Shown here piece by piece: positions 41,616 to 50,649 of a stretch of 64,000 bases of DNA. The stretch comes from Krasilnikoviella flava. Its GTDB lineage: Bacteria; Actinomycetota; Actinomycetes; Actinomycetales; Cellulomonadaceae. A program made the position numbers and the translations under genes. The stretch lies in contig NZ_FUZQ01000005.1 of assembly GCF_900167525.1 (NCBI RefSeq), forward strand, positions 62,001 to 126,000, given 5' to 3'. Every line of letters begins with the position of its first letter. Within the stretch, counting starts at the first letter, position 1. The notes under the pieces were generated by a model, which searched no databases, was not told the origin of the DNA, and saw only the letters and a program-made list of their open reading frames with translations.

Positions 41616-42056
41616 GTGATCACCCGCGAGGAGCTGGACCGCCGTTCGGGTGCCGCTGACGGAGGCGACGAACGGACCCTTCCGCTGCTCACCCTGGCGG
41701 AGTTCTTCGACGGCAACGACGACGAAGAGTCGCTCGCCCCGAACCAGTGGGGCGACGGGCGTCCGCCGCTCGCGGACGTCCGGCAGCGCCTGGAGCACCT
41801 CGCCGCGCGCGACGGCGTCGCCTGGGTGCGGGTCGAGCTGCACGAGGAGTCCGTCGAGGACGACGCCGGCTGGATCGCCGCGGAGGCGGTCGCCGTGTGC
41901 ACGACGCTCGTGCCCGAGGAGGTCGAGGACCTGGTCGGCGCGGACGAGCTGCAGGCCGACGGCGTGGTCGAGGGGTACGTCTACCCCGAGGACTGGTTCA
42001 GCGAGATCCCCGAGGTGCCCGAGGGGTACCGGGTGCTCTCCCTCGTCTGGGACTGA
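41616..42056 (+). CDS. Acidic conserved-looking protein of unknown function
   Basis: A 146-residue, strongly acidic soluble protein with no signal peptide or membrane segment. It contains LLTLAEFFDGNDDEESLAPN near residue 23 and ends in GYVYPEDWFSEIPEVPEGYR followed by VLSLVWD. It looks like a small cytoplasmic immunity- or SMI1-like fold, but that is only an impression. TAGGGT (41603-41608) lies 7 bases before the GTG start, so it is probably expressed as its own leaderless unit. Codon usage agrees with its neighbours. Confidence 0.6.
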   Translation: MITREELDRRSGAADGGDERTLPLLTLAEFFDGNDDEESLAPNQWGDGRPPLADVRQRLEHLAARDGVAWVRVELHEESVEDDAGWIAAEAVAVCTTLVPEEVEDLVGADELQADGVVEGYVYPEDWFSEIPEVPEGYRVLSLVWD

Positions 42057-42149
42057 CGCGGCGCCCGGCTCGCGGTGAGACGTACGCCACTCGGGCTTGC
42101 CAGTGCCGCTCCCGGCGTGGCACGGTCGGCGGTGACGAGCGAAAAGCTC

Positions 42150-42272
42150 GCGTGCTCTGGGGTCGGTGAAAATCCGAGCCGGCGGTGATAGTCCGCGACC
42201 CGGTCACATCCTGTGACCGGTTGACCAGGTGGAACTCCTGGACCGACGGTCAAAGTCCGGATGGGAAGCGCA
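42150..42272 (+). promoter_or_regulatory. FMN riboswitch (RFN element)
   Basis: Conserved RFN blocks are present in order: GGGGTCGGTGAAAATCCGA (42159-42177), CCGGCGGTGATAGTCCGCGA (42179-42198), GGTGGAACTCCTGGACCGAC, and GGTCAAAGTCCGGATGGGAAG (ending 42269). The variable stem is a perfect 9-bp hairpin (CCGGTCACA-TCC-TGTGACCGG, 42200-42220). It lies 150 bases before ribD and should lower riboflavin gene expression when FMN is plentiful. The 150-base stretch after it holds GC-rich inverted segments that may form the expression platform. Confidence 0.95.
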
Positions 42273-42420
42273 CGCGGCGGCTCCCCGTCCGGTCCGTTCC
42301 CGGCCCCTCGTGGGCCGGCCCACCCGTCGTGGTGGTGGTCGCGGCCGGCCGGTGCGAGCACGTCCGACCCTGCCTTTCCTGCACCCCGGGGTCCGCGACC
42401 GGACGACAGGGGCAGGACGG

Positions 42421-43488
42421 ATGGGTGCCACCACGGCAGAGCGCGCAGCGATGCGGCGTGCGCTCGAGCTGGCCGCACAGGTGCCGGCACGCGGCCCGAA
42501 CCCTCGTGTCGGGTGCGTGCTCCTCGACGCGGACGACTCGACGATCTCGGAGGGCTTCCACCGGGGTGCGGGCACGCCCCACGCCGAGGTCGAGGCGCTA
42601 CGGCGCGCGTCCGAGTCCCGCGGCCCGGGTGCCGCCCGCGGCGCGACCGCCGTCGTCACCCTCGAACCCTGCAACCATCACGGCCGCACCGGGCCGTGCG
42701 TCGACGCCCTCCTCGGGGCCGGTGTCGCGCGCGTCGTGCACGCCCAGCAGGACCCGAACCCCGCCGCGTCGGGCGGCGCCGCCCGGCTGCGCGCCGCGGG
42801 CGTGGATGTCCTCGGCAGCGTGCTGGCCGACGAGGCGCGCGCCCTGAACGCGACGTGGTCGCGCGCGCTGGAGCTGGGCCGCCCTGTCGTCACCTGGAAG
42901 GTCGCGAGCACGCTCGACGGCCGGGCCGCCGCCGCGGACGGCACGTCGCGCTGGATCACGGGGCGCGCGGCCCGGCACGGCGTCCACCGCCTGCGCGCCG
43001 GGGTGGACGCCGTCGTGGTCGGCACGGGCACCGTCCTCGCCGACGACCCCGACCTCACCGTGCGGCACGCGCCCCTCACCGGGCAGCAGCCCGAACGGGT
43101 CGTCGTGGGGCTGCGCGACCTGCCCGCCTCCTCCCGTCTCGCGCGGGCTGCGGCCGCGGGCGAGGCCGTGATGCAGCTGCGCACCCACGACCCGCACGAG
43201 GTGCTGGACCTGCTCTGGTACCGCGAGCATCGCCACGTGCTGCTGGAGGGCGGCCCGGCGCTCGCGGCCGCCTTCTGGCGTGCGGGCCTGGTCGACGACG
43301 TCGTCGCGTACGTCGCGCCCGTGCTGCTCGGGAACGGCGCGTCCGCCGTCGCGGACCTCGGCATCGGCACGATCGCCGACGCCGCCCGGCTCGACCTGCT
43401 CGACGTCGCCGTCCTGCCGCGCGACCCGGAGGACCCCACCGACACCCCCACCGTGCGGCTCACCCTGCGGCCGCGGAAGGAGCGCTGA
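42421..43488 (+). CDS. ribD: Bifunctional riboflavin deaminase/reductase
   Basis: RibD deaminates the pyrimidine intermediate and then reduces its ribosyl group in riboflavin synthesis. The 355-residue protein has a cytidine-deaminase-like N-terminal domain with zinc ligands in [10 protein letters not shown] (His) and [12 protein letters not shown] (two Cys), followed by a DHFR-like reductase domain with [18 protein letters not shown] and [15 protein letters not shown]. The ATG at 42421 with AGGACGG ahead is chosen; longer frames run back into the riboswitch. First gene of the rib operon. Confidence 0.95.
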   Translation: MGATTAERAAMRRALELAAQVPARGPNPRVGCVLLDADDSTISEGFHRGAGTPHAEVEALRRASESRGPGAARGATAVVTLEPCNHHGRTGPCVDALLGAGVARVVHAQQDPNPAASGGAARLRAAGVDVLGSVLADEARALNATWSRALELGRPVVTWKVASTLDGRAAAADGTSRWITGRAARHGVHRLRAGVDAVVVGTGTVLADDPDLTVRHAPLTGQQPERVVVGLRDLPASSRLARAAAAGEAVMQLRTHDPHEVLDLLWYREHRHVLLEGGPALAAAFWRAGLVDDVVAYVAPVLLGNGASAVADLGIGTIADAARLDLLDVAVLPRDPEDPTDTPTVRLTLRPRKER

Positions 43489-43491
43489 GCC

Positions 43492-44118
43492 ATGTTCACC
43501 GGAATCGTGGAGGAGCTCGGCACCGTCGTCGCGGTGCGCGAGCACGCCGACGGCGCGCGCCTCACCGTCGCGGCCGAGACCGTGCTGGACGGCGTCCGGC
43601 TCGGCGACTCGATCGCCGTCGACGGCTGCTGCCTCACCGTCGCGGAGACCGGCGAGCACGACGGCCGGCCGACCTGGACCGCCGACCTCATGGCCGAGAC
43701 CCTGGCACGCACCGGCCTCGGCGCCCGGCGGCCCGGCGACCCGGTCAACCTCGAGCGGGCGCTCGCGGCGGACGGGCGGTTCGGCGGGCACGTCGTGCAG
43801 GGGCACGTCGACGGGGTCGGCACGGTGCTCGCCCGCACGCCGGGCACGCAGTGGGAGGTCGTCGAGGTCGCGCTGCCGGCGGAGCTCGCGCGGTACGTCG
43901 TGGCGCAGGGCTCGATCGCCGTCGACGGCGTGAGCCTCACCGTGGTGAGCGCCGGCGAGGAGTCGTTCACCGTGAGCCTCATCCCGGAGACGCGCGCCCG
44001 CACGACGCTCGGCGCCCGCGCCGTGGGTCAGCACGTCAACCTCGAGGTCGACGTGCTGAGCAAGTACGTGGAGCGTCACCTCGCCCACGGGCCGGTCGGC
44101 GCGGAGGGCGCACGATGA
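43492..44118 (+). CDS. ribE: Riboflavin synthase alpha subunit
   Basis: The enzyme dismutates two 6,7-dimethyl-8-ribityllumazine molecules to riboflavin. The 208-residue protein has two similar barrel domains: [15 protein letters not shown] with [11 protein letters not shown] in the first, and [16 protein letters not shown] with [12 protein letters not shown] in the second. It begins 3 bases after the ribD stop and ends overlapping ribBA (ATGA). Confidence 0.96.
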   Translation: MFTGIVEELGTVVAVREHADGARLTVAAETVLDGVRLGDSIAVDGCCLTVAETGEHDGRPTWTADLMAETLARTGLGARRPGDPVNLERALAADGRFGGHVVQGHVDGVGTVLARTPGTQWEVVEVALPAELARYVVAQGSIAVDGVSLTVVSAGEESFTVSLIPETRARTTLGARAVGQHVNLEVDVLSKYVERHLAHGPVGAEGAR

Positions 44119-45470
44119 GCGCGGCCGCGGGCGCGGCGACGCGGGGGGCGCCGGAGCGTGTCGCCCGGGCGATCGCCGACGTCGCGGCAGGGCGACCCGT
44201 CGTCGTCGCGGACGACGCCGACCGGGAGAACGAGGGGGACCTCATCCTCGCCGCCGACGCCGCGACGCCCGAGCTCATGGGCTTCCTGGTGCGGCACACG
44301 AGCGGCCTGGTGTGCGTGGGGGTGGCGGGCGACCAGCTGGACCGGCTCGGCCTGCCGCTCATGGTCGAGGCCAACCAGGACGCCTACCGCACCGCGTACA
44401 CCGTGACGGTCGACGCCGCCGCCGGCGTGACGACCGGCATCTCCGGCGCGGACCGGGCGCGCACCGCGCGGCTGCTCGCCGCCCCGGCGACCGCGCCCGG
44501 CGATCTCACCCGGCCCGGGCACGTGCTGCCGCTGCGCGCCCGCCCCGGCGGCGTGCTGGAGCGCCGGGGTCACACGGAGGCCGCCGTCGACCTGGCCCGC
44601 CTCGCCGGCCGCGGCGCGGCCGGCGTCCTCGCCGAGCTCGTGCACGACGACGGCACCATGATGCGGCTGCCCGCGCTGCGGGAGTTCGCCGCCGAGCACG
44701 GCCTCACGCTGATCAGCGTGGCCGACCTCGCCGCCTACCGGCGCACCACCGAGGTGCTCGTCGAGCGGGTGGCGGTCACGACCCTGCCCACCCGGCAGGG
44801 CGAGCTCACCGCCGTCGCCTACCGGGACATCCGCACCGGCGACGAGCACGTCGCCCTGGTGGCCGGGGGCCTCGACGCCCTGGCTGACCCAGGGCGCGGC
44901 CCCGTCCTGACGCGAGTGCACTCCGAGTGCCTCACCGGCGACGCGTTCGGCAGCCTGCGGTGCGACTGCGGGCCCCAGCTCGACGAGTCGCTGCGCCGGG
45001 TCGTCGAGGAAGGCCGAGGGGTCGTCGTCTACCTGCGCGGGCACGAGGGCCGGGGCGTCGGCCTGGCCGCCAAGCTCGCCGCGTACGCGCTGCAGGACGA
45101 CGGCCGCGACACCGTCGACGCCAACCTCGACCAGGGGCTGCCCGCCGACGCCCGCGACTACACCGCCGCCGCGCACGTGCTGCGCGACCTCGGCGTCCCC
45201 GGCGTGCGGCTCCTCACCAACAACCCCGCCAAGGTGGACGGCCTGACCGCCGGGGGAGCGGACATCGTCGAGCGGCTGCCGCTCGTGCTGCCGACCCACC
45301 CGCGCACGCTCGGCTACCTGCGTACCAAGCGCGACCGCATGGGCCACGACCTGCCGCACCTGAGCGACGCCATGTCGCGGGGCGACCGCCCGACCGATCC
45401 CGACACCGGAGGAACGACGATGCCCGACCCGCTGACCACCGCCTCGATCTCCGCCGGAGCCACCCGATGA
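44115..45470 (+). CDS. ribBA: DHBP synthase / GTP cyclohydrolase II fusion
   Basis: This fusion supplies both precursors of lumazine. The N-terminal half makes 3,4-dihydroxy-2-butanone 4-phosphate ([16 protein letters not shown] near residue 34, [19 protein letters not shown]). The C-terminal half opens GTP, with zinc ligands in [20 protein letters not shown] and the [10 protein letters not shown] loop. It is 451 residues, with an additional 25-residue tail (from about 427) beyond the usual end. Within that tail an in-frame ATG at 45420 has a perfect GGAGG before it. It overlaps both ribE and ribH by 4 bases. Confidence 0.95.
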   Translation: MSAAAGAATRGAPERVARAIADVAAGRPVVVADDADRENEGDLILAADAATPELMGFLVRHTSGLVCVGVAGDQLDRLGLPLMVEANQDAYRTAYTVTVDAAAGVTTGISGADRARTARLLAAPATAPGDLTRPGHVLPLRARPGGVLERRGHTEAAVDLARLAGRGAAGVLAELVHDDGTMMRLPALREFAAEHGLTLISVADLAAYRRTTEVLVERVAVTTLPTRQGELTAVAYRDIRTGDEHVALVAGGLDALADPGRGPVLTRVHSECLTGDAFGSLRCDCGPQLDESLRRVVEEGRGVVVYLRGHEGRGVGLAAKLAAYALQDDGRDTVDANLDQGLPADARDYTAAAHVLRDLGVPGVRLLTNNPAKVDGLTAGGADIVERLPLVLPTHPRTLGYLRTKRDRMGHDLPHLSDAMSRGDRPTDPDTGGTTMPDPLTTASISAGATR

Positions 45471-45994
45471 GCGGCGCCGGCGCCCCCGTCGCCGCCCCCG
45501 TCGACTGTTCCGACCTGAAGGTCGCCGTCGTCGCCGCGAGCTGGCACGAGACCGTGATGGACGGCCTGCTCGACGGCGCGCTGCGGGCCTGCACCGACCA
45601 CGGTGTCGTCTCCCCGCGTGTCGTGCGCGTGCCCGGGTCGTTCGAGCTGCCCGTCGCCGCGCAGGCGCTCGCGGCGGCCGGCTACGACGCGGTCGTCGCG
45701 CTGGGCGTCGTGATCCGCGGCGGCACGCCGCACTTCGACTACGTGTGCGCCGCCGCCGCCGACGGCCTGAACCGGGTGGCGCTCGACCACACCGTGCCGG
45801 TGGGCTTCGGGCTGCTGACGTGCGACGACGAGCAGCAGGCCCTCGACCGTGCCGGGCTGGACGGCTCGCGCGAGGACAAGGGCTACGAGGCCGCGGCCGC
45901 AGCGCTCGCCACCGCGCGCGTCCTCGGCGAGGTCCGCGAGACGCGGCCGGCCGACCCTCGCGTCGATGCAGGAGCAGCGTCCGACCTGGGGTAG
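45467..45994 (+). CDS. ribH: 6,7-dimethyl-8-ribityllumazine synthase
   Basis: This enzyme condenses the two precursors into lumazine, often as an icosahedral shell. The 175-residue protein has [36 protein letters not shown] and [20 protein letters not shown] with the catalytic His. The C-terminal stretch after residue 150 is not conserved. Last gene of the rib operon; tRNA-Pro follows 51 bases later with its own likely -10 (TAGTAT, about 45993-45998). Confidence 0.95.
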   Translation: MSGAGAPVAAPVDCSDLKVAVVAASWHETVMDGLLDGALRACTDHGVVSPRVVRVPGSFELPVAAQALAAAGYDAVVALGVVIRGGTPHFDYVCAAAADGLNRVALDHTVPVGFGLLTCDDEQQALDRAGLDGSREDKGYEAAAAALATARVLGEVRETRPADPRVDAGAASDLG

Positions 45995-46045
45995 TATTTC
46001 GGTCGGCCCTGCGGGGTGGTGCTCCGGCATCACGTGTGGGGCCGA

Positions 46046-46119
46046 CGGGCTGTGGCGCAGCTTGGTAGCGCACCTGACTGGGGGTCAGGGGGTCGCAGGT
46101 TCAAATCCTGTCAGCCCGA
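46046..46119 (+). tRNA. tRNA-Pro (anticodon GGG)
   Basis: A 74-base cloverleaf. The acceptor stem CGGGCTG (46046-46052) pairs with CAGCCCG (46112-46118), with discriminator A. The D arm contains GCGCAGCTTGGTAGCGC, the anticodon stem CCTGA/TCAGG encloses CTGGGGG with anticodon GGG, and the T arm has GCAGGTTCAAATCCTGT. The CCA end is not encoded. A strong intrinsic terminator follows. Confidence 0.97.
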
Positions 46120-46146
46120 CAGATGTGATCGTTCAAGACAATGGGG

Positions 46147-46181
46147 AGACCCGGGCCTACGGCGGTAGGTCCGGGTCTTTT
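46147..46181 (+). terminator. Intrinsic terminator of tRNA-Pro
   Basis: AGACCCGG-G-CCTAC (46147-46160) pairs with GTAGG-T-CCGGGTCT (46165-46178), a 14-bp stem including one G-U pair, with a 4-base loop and then TTTTC. One of few hairpins in the window with a T-run. Confidence 0.9.
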
Positions 46182-46225
46182 CGTCGCTGACGTTGTCGTC
46201 GGTGCCGAGCTCTACGGTCTGACGC

Positions 46226-46954
46226 ATGGCGCGTGAACGGTCGTACACCGACGAGCAGCTTGATGTCGCGATCAGTAGTTCGTACTCCTGGCGCGAAGCG
46301 TTGCGCGCGCTGGGGCTGCTGGCCACGTCAGCCGGGGCGATGCGGTCGGTGCGCGCGCGGGCTGACCGCCTTGGGATCAGTTACAGCCATTTCCGCGGGC
46401 AACGCCGCTGGACAGACGAACAGTTGCGCGACGCCGTGGCGGGCTCGGGCAGCTGGCAGGAGCTCGCCCGGAGGCTCGGCGTCGACGGAAGTTCGAGCAT
46501 TGCCGCGTTGAAGGGGCATGCGGCACGCCTGGCGCTTGATACCGGCCACCTGAGTCCGCAGGTCCAGCCCCCTGCGGACAGGTCCGAGGTCGCACCCGAC
46601 ATCAAGCGCCTCGGTCGAGCCGGTCCGCTTCTCGCGGCGGCCTGGTTCACCTTGTGCGGTCAGGATGTTTCGTGGCCGCTCGAACCTAGCCGCTACGACT
46701 TGTTGGTCGGGGGCGAAGGCGGGATCCGCCGGGTCCAGGTCAAGACGACCACAGTCCGTGCAAGTGAAAGCTGGAAGGTTTACCTCTCGACGACAGGGAA
46801 GGCGCGGCGCACCTATGACCTGGCGGAGATCGATGACTTCTTCGTCATCGACGGTGATCTCACCTACTACCTGATCCCGATAGCCGCTGTCGGTGGGCTC
46901 CACGCTCTGCACCTCAGCGCCTATGCCCGGTACCGCCTCCAGCAGGCCTGGTGA
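46226..46954 (+). CDS. PD-(D/E)XK protein like the group I intron endonuclease family
   Basis: A 242-residue protein with two parts. Residues about 6-108 hold two HTH-like repeats (SYTDEQLDVAISSSYSWREA and RWTDEQLRDAVAGSGSWQEL). Residues about 125-242 look like the PDDEXK_5 domain of I-Ssp6803I-type endonucleases: AAAWFTLCGQDVSWPLEPSR, then YDLLV with the candidate metal Asp, then RRVQVKTT (Q-x-K instead of E-x-K, as I recall for I-Ssp6803I), and YDLAEIDDFFVID. There is no intron around it; tRNA-Pro lies just upstream. Codon use is slightly less GC-biased than its neighbours, hinting at transfer. Activity and target are unknown. Confidence 0.6.
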   Translation: MARERSYTDEQLDVAISSSYSWREALRALGLLATSAGAMRSVRARADRLGISYSHFRGQRRWTDEQLRDAVAGSGSWQELARRLGVDGSSSIAALKGHAARLALDTGHLSPQVQPPADRSEVAPDIKRLGRAGPLLAAAWFTLCGQDVSWPLEPSRYDLLVGGEGGIRRVQVKTTTVRASESWKVYLSTTGKARRTYDLAEIDDFFVIDGDLTYYLIPIAAVGGLHALHLSAYARYRLQQAW

Positions 46955-47157
46955 AGCGGGGAGGGGTAGAGCCTCCATCCGTTTCAGAGCAAGGCGGCTG
47001 AGCCCGTCACCGCCGGTACCCGCGCTCATGACCACGGTCGGCGCGTCAGACCCAGAGCCTCTGCTGAACCCGAGACGGGACAGACAGGAGTACCCGGACG
47101 CGCTGGGTGAGCGTGCGGCCCGGCCCGCTCGGCCGGCCGGGGTCCTATCCTCCTCGG

Positions 47158-48072
47158 ATGGCGCTTGAACCCACCACGCTGCGCACCCTGGGTGCCGCGA
47201 TCCGGCTCGGCTCGTTCGCGGCCGCCGGACGGGAGCTCGGGTACACGGCCTCGGCGGTGTCCCAGCAGATGGCCGGCCTGGAGCGGTCGCTGGGCCTGCA
47301 GCTGTTCGAGCGCCACGCCCGGAGCGTGGCCCCGACCGAGGCCGCGCAGTACCTGTTCGAACGGTCCGCGGAGCTGTTGGGGCTGGTCGACCAGCTCGAG
47401 GCCGATGTGGCGCGCCTGGCCGCCGGGCAGGCCGGCCGGTTGCGGATCGGAAGCTTCGCGTCGGCGGGAGGGCCGATCGTGGCACAGGTGATCGCACGCT
47501 TCCTGGTCCGTCGGCGCGACGTCGAGATCTCGCTCGACGAGGGCGAACCGCACGAGCTCTTCCCCCGGGTGCTCGAGGGCGACCTCGACGTCGCTCTCGG
47601 CTTCCGCTACGACCTCGTGCCGACCCGGTGGCCCCAGGAGGTCGTGCTCACCGAGCTCATGGTCGAGGACCTGTACGTCATCGCGCCGCGCCGCCATCGG
47701 TTGGCCCACGCGGACGCCGTCGACGTCGGCGACCTGGCGGCGGAGCGCTGGATCGCGAACCGCGAGGACACCGCCGCGAGCCGCTGCCTCGTCGCCCTGG
47801 CCGAGCAGGAGGGTTTCAGCCCCCGCATCGCGTTCCGCAGCAACAGCTTCGGGACGGTTCGCGGGTTCGTGTCCGCGGGGCTCGGCGTCGCCCTGATCCC
47901 CGGGCTGGCGCACGAGCCGGACGACGAGATCGTCACGCTCCCGGTCTCGCGGCAGCTCCCGCGTCGCCAGATCGTCGCGGCCACCCGACGGGTGCACGAC
48001 AACCCGCTGACGAGCGCGTTCCTGGCGGCCGTCCGCCACGTCACGGCGGGCCTGCCGGTCCGCGACCTGTGA
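47158..48072 (+). CDS. LysR-family transcriptional regulator
   Basis: A 304-residue LysR-type regulator. The winged HTH covers TLRTLGAAIRLGSFAAAGRE through TASAVSQQMAGLERSLGLQL (residues 6-45), followed by a linker helix and a periplasmic-binding-like effector domain (LRIGSFASAGGPIVAQVI from about 97). The ATG at 47158 is chosen: TATCCT (47146-47151) lies 6 bases before it. It is directly upstream of, and in the same direction as, the symporter/crotonase/ligase genes, so it may control them; LysR genes are more often divergent, so this is inference. The effector is unknown. Confidence 0.85.
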   Translation: MALEPTTLRTLGAAIRLGSFAAAGRELGYTASAVSQQMAGLERSLGLQLFERHARSVAPTEAAQYLFERSAELLGLVDQLEADVARLAAGQAGRLRIGSFASAGGPIVAQVIARFLVRRRDVEISLDEGEPHELFPRVLEGDLDVALGFRYDLVPTRWPQEVVLTELMVEDLYVIAPRRHRLAHADAVDVGDLAAERWIANREDTAASRCLVALAEQEGFSPRIAFRSNSFGTVRGFVSAGLGVALIPGLAHEPDDEIVTLPVSRQLPRRQIVAATRRVHDNPLTSAFLAAVRHVTAGLPVRDL

Positions 48073-48243
48073 CGACGCCGGCCGGGCCGGTCGCGCCGCC
48101 CCATCCGTAAGCGGCGCTGGTGTCGAGGGCGCCGAGGTCTGGGTGAAGGCCCCTGTCGTCGCCCGCTGCAGGTCAGCAGACTCGATGACGTCAATGGCGA
48201 TGCGGTACGAGCAGCCGAGGTGCTGCAGGACGGGGATGCTCGG

Positions 48244-49782
48244 ATGGACAGCAGCACTACAGCTTCGGTCGTCGCGTTCGTTCTCTATCTGGTCGCGATG
48301 CTGGTCATCGGTGTGTGGTTCATGAGGCAGAACGACAGCGTCGCCGACTTCGCCATCGGCGGCCGCCGCCTCGGCACCTTCACGGCGACGCTCAGCGCGA
48401 AGGCGACGGACTCGAGCTCCTGGGTCTTCCTCGGGCTGCCCGGCGCCTTCTACGTCAGCGGGATGCAGAACGTGTGGATGATCGTCGGCCTGACCGTCGG
48501 GTTCTACGTGAGCTGGCGTGTCGTCGCCGGCAGGTTGCGCGAGCACTCGGAGCTCGGGTTCGACTGGCGCAGCGGGCAGCGCTCGGAGTCCGTGACCCTG
48601 CCTGCCTACCTCGCCAACCGGTTCCACAGCGACTCCCTGCGGCTCGTGTCCGCGGTCTTCATCATGCTGTTCTACGTCGTCTACCTCGGCTCCGGGCTCG
48701 TCGCGACAGGCCTGATGTTCAGCCAGGTCTTCGGCGTCTCGAACACGACGGGGATCCTCATCGGTGCGGGTGTCGTGATGCTCTACTCGTGCCTCGGGGG
48801 ATTCCTCGCCTCCAGCTACACGGACGTCGTGCAGGGGATCCTGATGTTCGTGAGCCTGGCCGTCGTGACGGTCGTGGCGCTCGTCAGCGTGGGCGGGCCG
48901 GTGGCCCTGGCACAGGACATCGCGGGGGAGAACCCCGACCTGGCGTCGCCGTTCGTCGAGGTCGCGCTCGACGGCGGCGAGTGGGTCTCGGGCAGCCCCG
49001 TCGCCGTCGTCGCGATCGTCTCCGCACTGGCCTGGGGCCTCGGCTACTTCGGGCAGCCGCACATCCTGGCGCGGTTCATGGGGCTGCGGACCGCGGAGTC
49101 GACCAAGGGCGCCCGGCGCCTCGGGGTGTTCCTGTCCGTCACGCTGCTCGGGTTCGCGGGCGTCATCGGCATGCTCGCCATCGCGTACTTCGGGCCCGAC
49201 CTCGCCAACCCGGAGAACGCCTACGCGGCGCTCGTGGACGCGCTGCTGCCGTCGTGGATGGTCGGCATCTTCCTCGCGGGCATCCTCGCCGCCATCATGA
49301 GCACCGCCGACTCGCAGCTCGTGGTCGCCGCCACCACGCTCTCGGAGGACTTCTACCGCGCGTTCGTCAACCGCGCGGCGACCGACAGGACCCTCGTCCG
49401 GATCAGCCGGGTCACGGTGATCCTGGTGTCGGTCGTCGCCGTCGCCATCGCCCTGCGCGGAGGAACCGTCCTCGGGCTCGTGTCCTACGCGTGGGCCGGG
49501 TTCGGCGCCGTCTTCGGTCCGGTGGTCCTGGCGGCGCTCTACTCGCGGCGCACCACCTGGCGCGGAGCCCTGGTGGGGATGCTCGCCGGGGGGCTCACCG
49601 TCGTCGTCTACCCGCTCGTCGACACGATCGGCCTGTACGAGCTCGTGCCCGGCTTCGCCGCGGGGCTGCTCGGCGTCTGGGCCGGCAACCGCCTCGGGCC
49701 GGGGCCCTCGGCGCAGGTGCGCGAGCAGTACGACGCCGTCCGGGTTCCCGCCACGGACACCGAGCGCGTCCCCGCCGCCTGA
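48244..49782 (+). CDS. Sodium:solute symporter (SSS/PutP family)
   Basis: A 512-residue membrane protein of the SSS family (LeuT fold). It has about 13 hydrophobic segments, SLGG-type motifs such as FAIGGRRLGTFTATLSAKAT with DSSSW, and YSCLGGFLASSYTDVVQGIL; the core helix motif GILAAIMSTADSQLVVAATT contains the Ser/Thr residues that bind Na+. Substrate cannot be read; because it sits before crotonase and acyl-CoA ligase genes, a carboxylic acid is plausible. The start ATG 48244 has AGGACGGGG ahead. The 171-base gap before it contains the palindrome TGACGTCA near 48187. Confidence 0.85.
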   Translation: MDSSTTASVVAFVLYLVAMLVIGVWFMRQNDSVADFAIGGRRLGTFTATLSAKATDSSSWVFLGLPGAFYVSGMQNVWMIVGLTVGFYVSWRVVAGRLREHSELGFDWRSGQRSESVTLPAYLANRFHSDSLRLVSAVFIMLFYVVYLGSGLVATGLMFSQVFGVSNTTGILIGAGVVMLYSCLGGFLASSYTDVVQGILMFVSLAVVTVVALVSVGGPVALAQDIAGENPDLASPFVEVALDGGEWVSGSPVAVVAIVSALAWGLGYFGQPHILARFMGLRTAESTKGARRLGVFLSVTLLGFAGVIGMLAIAYFGPDLANPENAYAALVDALLPSWMVGIFLAGILAAIMSTADSQLVVAATTLSEDFYRAFVNRAATDRTLVRISRVTVILVSVVAVAIALRGGTVLGLVSYAWAGFGAVFGPVVLAALYSRRTTWRGALVGMLAGGLTVVVYPLVDTIGLYELVPGFAAGLLGVWAGNRLGPGPSAQVREQYDAVRVPATDTERVPAA

Positions 49783-49869
49783 GCGCCGGCGAAGACGTCA
49801 CCGCAGGGCCGGCACCCGCCGCCCAGCACACGCAGCGGCACACGCAGCAGCACACGCACAGGAGGATCC

Positions 49870-50649
49870 ATGGGACAGGTACGTACCGACGTGGTCGACG
49901 GCTGCGGCGTCGTCACGCTCGACAACCCCCAGGCGCTCAACGCCTGGAGCCAGGACATGCAGCGCGCCGTCGGGAGGGCGGTGGCCACGTTCGCCGAGGA
50001 CCCGGCCGTCCGCTCGATCGTGCTGACCGGGGCAGGCGACCGCGCCTTCTGCTCGGGGCAGGATCTCAAGGAGCTGGCCGGGTTCGGCGTCGACGACGTC
50101 GAGACCTGGCTCGACACCTTCGCCGACGTCTACGAGACGATCCTGTCCTGCCCGAAGCCGGTCGTGGCCGCACTGAACGGGGTGGCGGCAGGATCCGGCT
50201 ACCAGCTCTCCCTGCTGTGCGACCTGCGCGTCGCCCACGACGGGGTGCGGATGGGGCAGCCCGAGGTGAAGTCGGGCATCCCCAGCATCACGGGGATGTA
50301 CCTGACGTGGCAGTCCCTCGGGCATGCCAAGACGGCCGAGCTGATGCTGACGGGACGGCTCCTGGACGCCCAGGAGGCGCACACCCTGGGCCTCATCACG
50401 GAGATCGTCCCCGCACGGCAGGTGCTGGACCGTGCCAGGGAGCGCGCGGCCGAGCTCGCGGCCCAGCCGACCCACGCCTTCAAGCTCACCAAGCAGCACC
50501 TCTTCGAGACGCTGCGACCCGGTCTCCGGGCGGCGTTCGCCGCCGCCCTCGAGATCGACAGGGCCGCGTACGCCGAGGGCGAGCCGCAGGGCACGGCCCA
50601 GAAGTTCCTGTCCCGCGGGCGCGACGCGGCGACCGCGCCCGCGTCATGA
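49870..50649 (+). CDS. Enoyl-CoA hydratase/isomerase (crotonase) family protein
   Basis: A 259-residue crotonase-fold protein. The oxyanion-hole segments are DRAFCSGQDLKELAGF and LNGVAAGSGYQLSLLCDLRV. Of the two catalytic Glu residues of classical hydratases, the second is present (MGQPEVKSGIP), but the first, expected in GGGCELAMMCD, is replaced by Gln (GSGYQLSLLCD). This is more like isomerases or other crotonases than a simple hydratase. GGAGG before the ATG at 49870 is excellent. It overlaps the acyl-CoA ligase by ATGA and follows the symporter by 87 bases, so the three form an operon. Substrate unknown. Confidence 0.85.
   Translation: MGQVRTDVVDGCGVVTLDNPQALNAWSQDMQRAVGRAVATFAEDPAVRSIVLTGAGDRAFCSGQDLKELAGFGVDDVETWLDTFADVYETILSCPKPVVAALNGVAAGSGYQLSLLCDLRVAHDGVRMGQPEVKSGIPSITGMYLTWQSLGHAKTAELMLTGRLLDAQEAHTLGLITEIVPARQVLDRARERAAELAAQPTHAFKLTKQHLFETLRPGLRAAFAAALEIDRAAYAEGEPQGTAQKFLSRGRDAATAPAS

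Noticed and set aside
42261-45470. Long forward frame beginning in the FMN riboswitch and running through ribD and ribE into ribBA
   Set aside because: Upstream of 44115 it is an off-frame shadow of ribD and ribE; only the ribBA part is genuine.
46046-46119. Possible group I intron or split tRNA-Pro, given the neighbouring intron-endonuclease-like gene
   Set aside because: The tRNA is a continuous, well-paired 74-base cloverleaf; no insertion in the anticodon loop or elsewhere.
46046-46954. Integrative element at the tRNA-Pro 3' end
   Set aside because: No integrase is adjacent and no second copy of the tRNA 3' end was noticed downstream; the xerD gene at 32240 sits in its housekeeping context.
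48187-48194. TGACGTCA palindrome before the symporter gene as a LysR binding site
   Set aside because: Too short and lacking the T-N11-A pattern; expected by chance in this much sequence.
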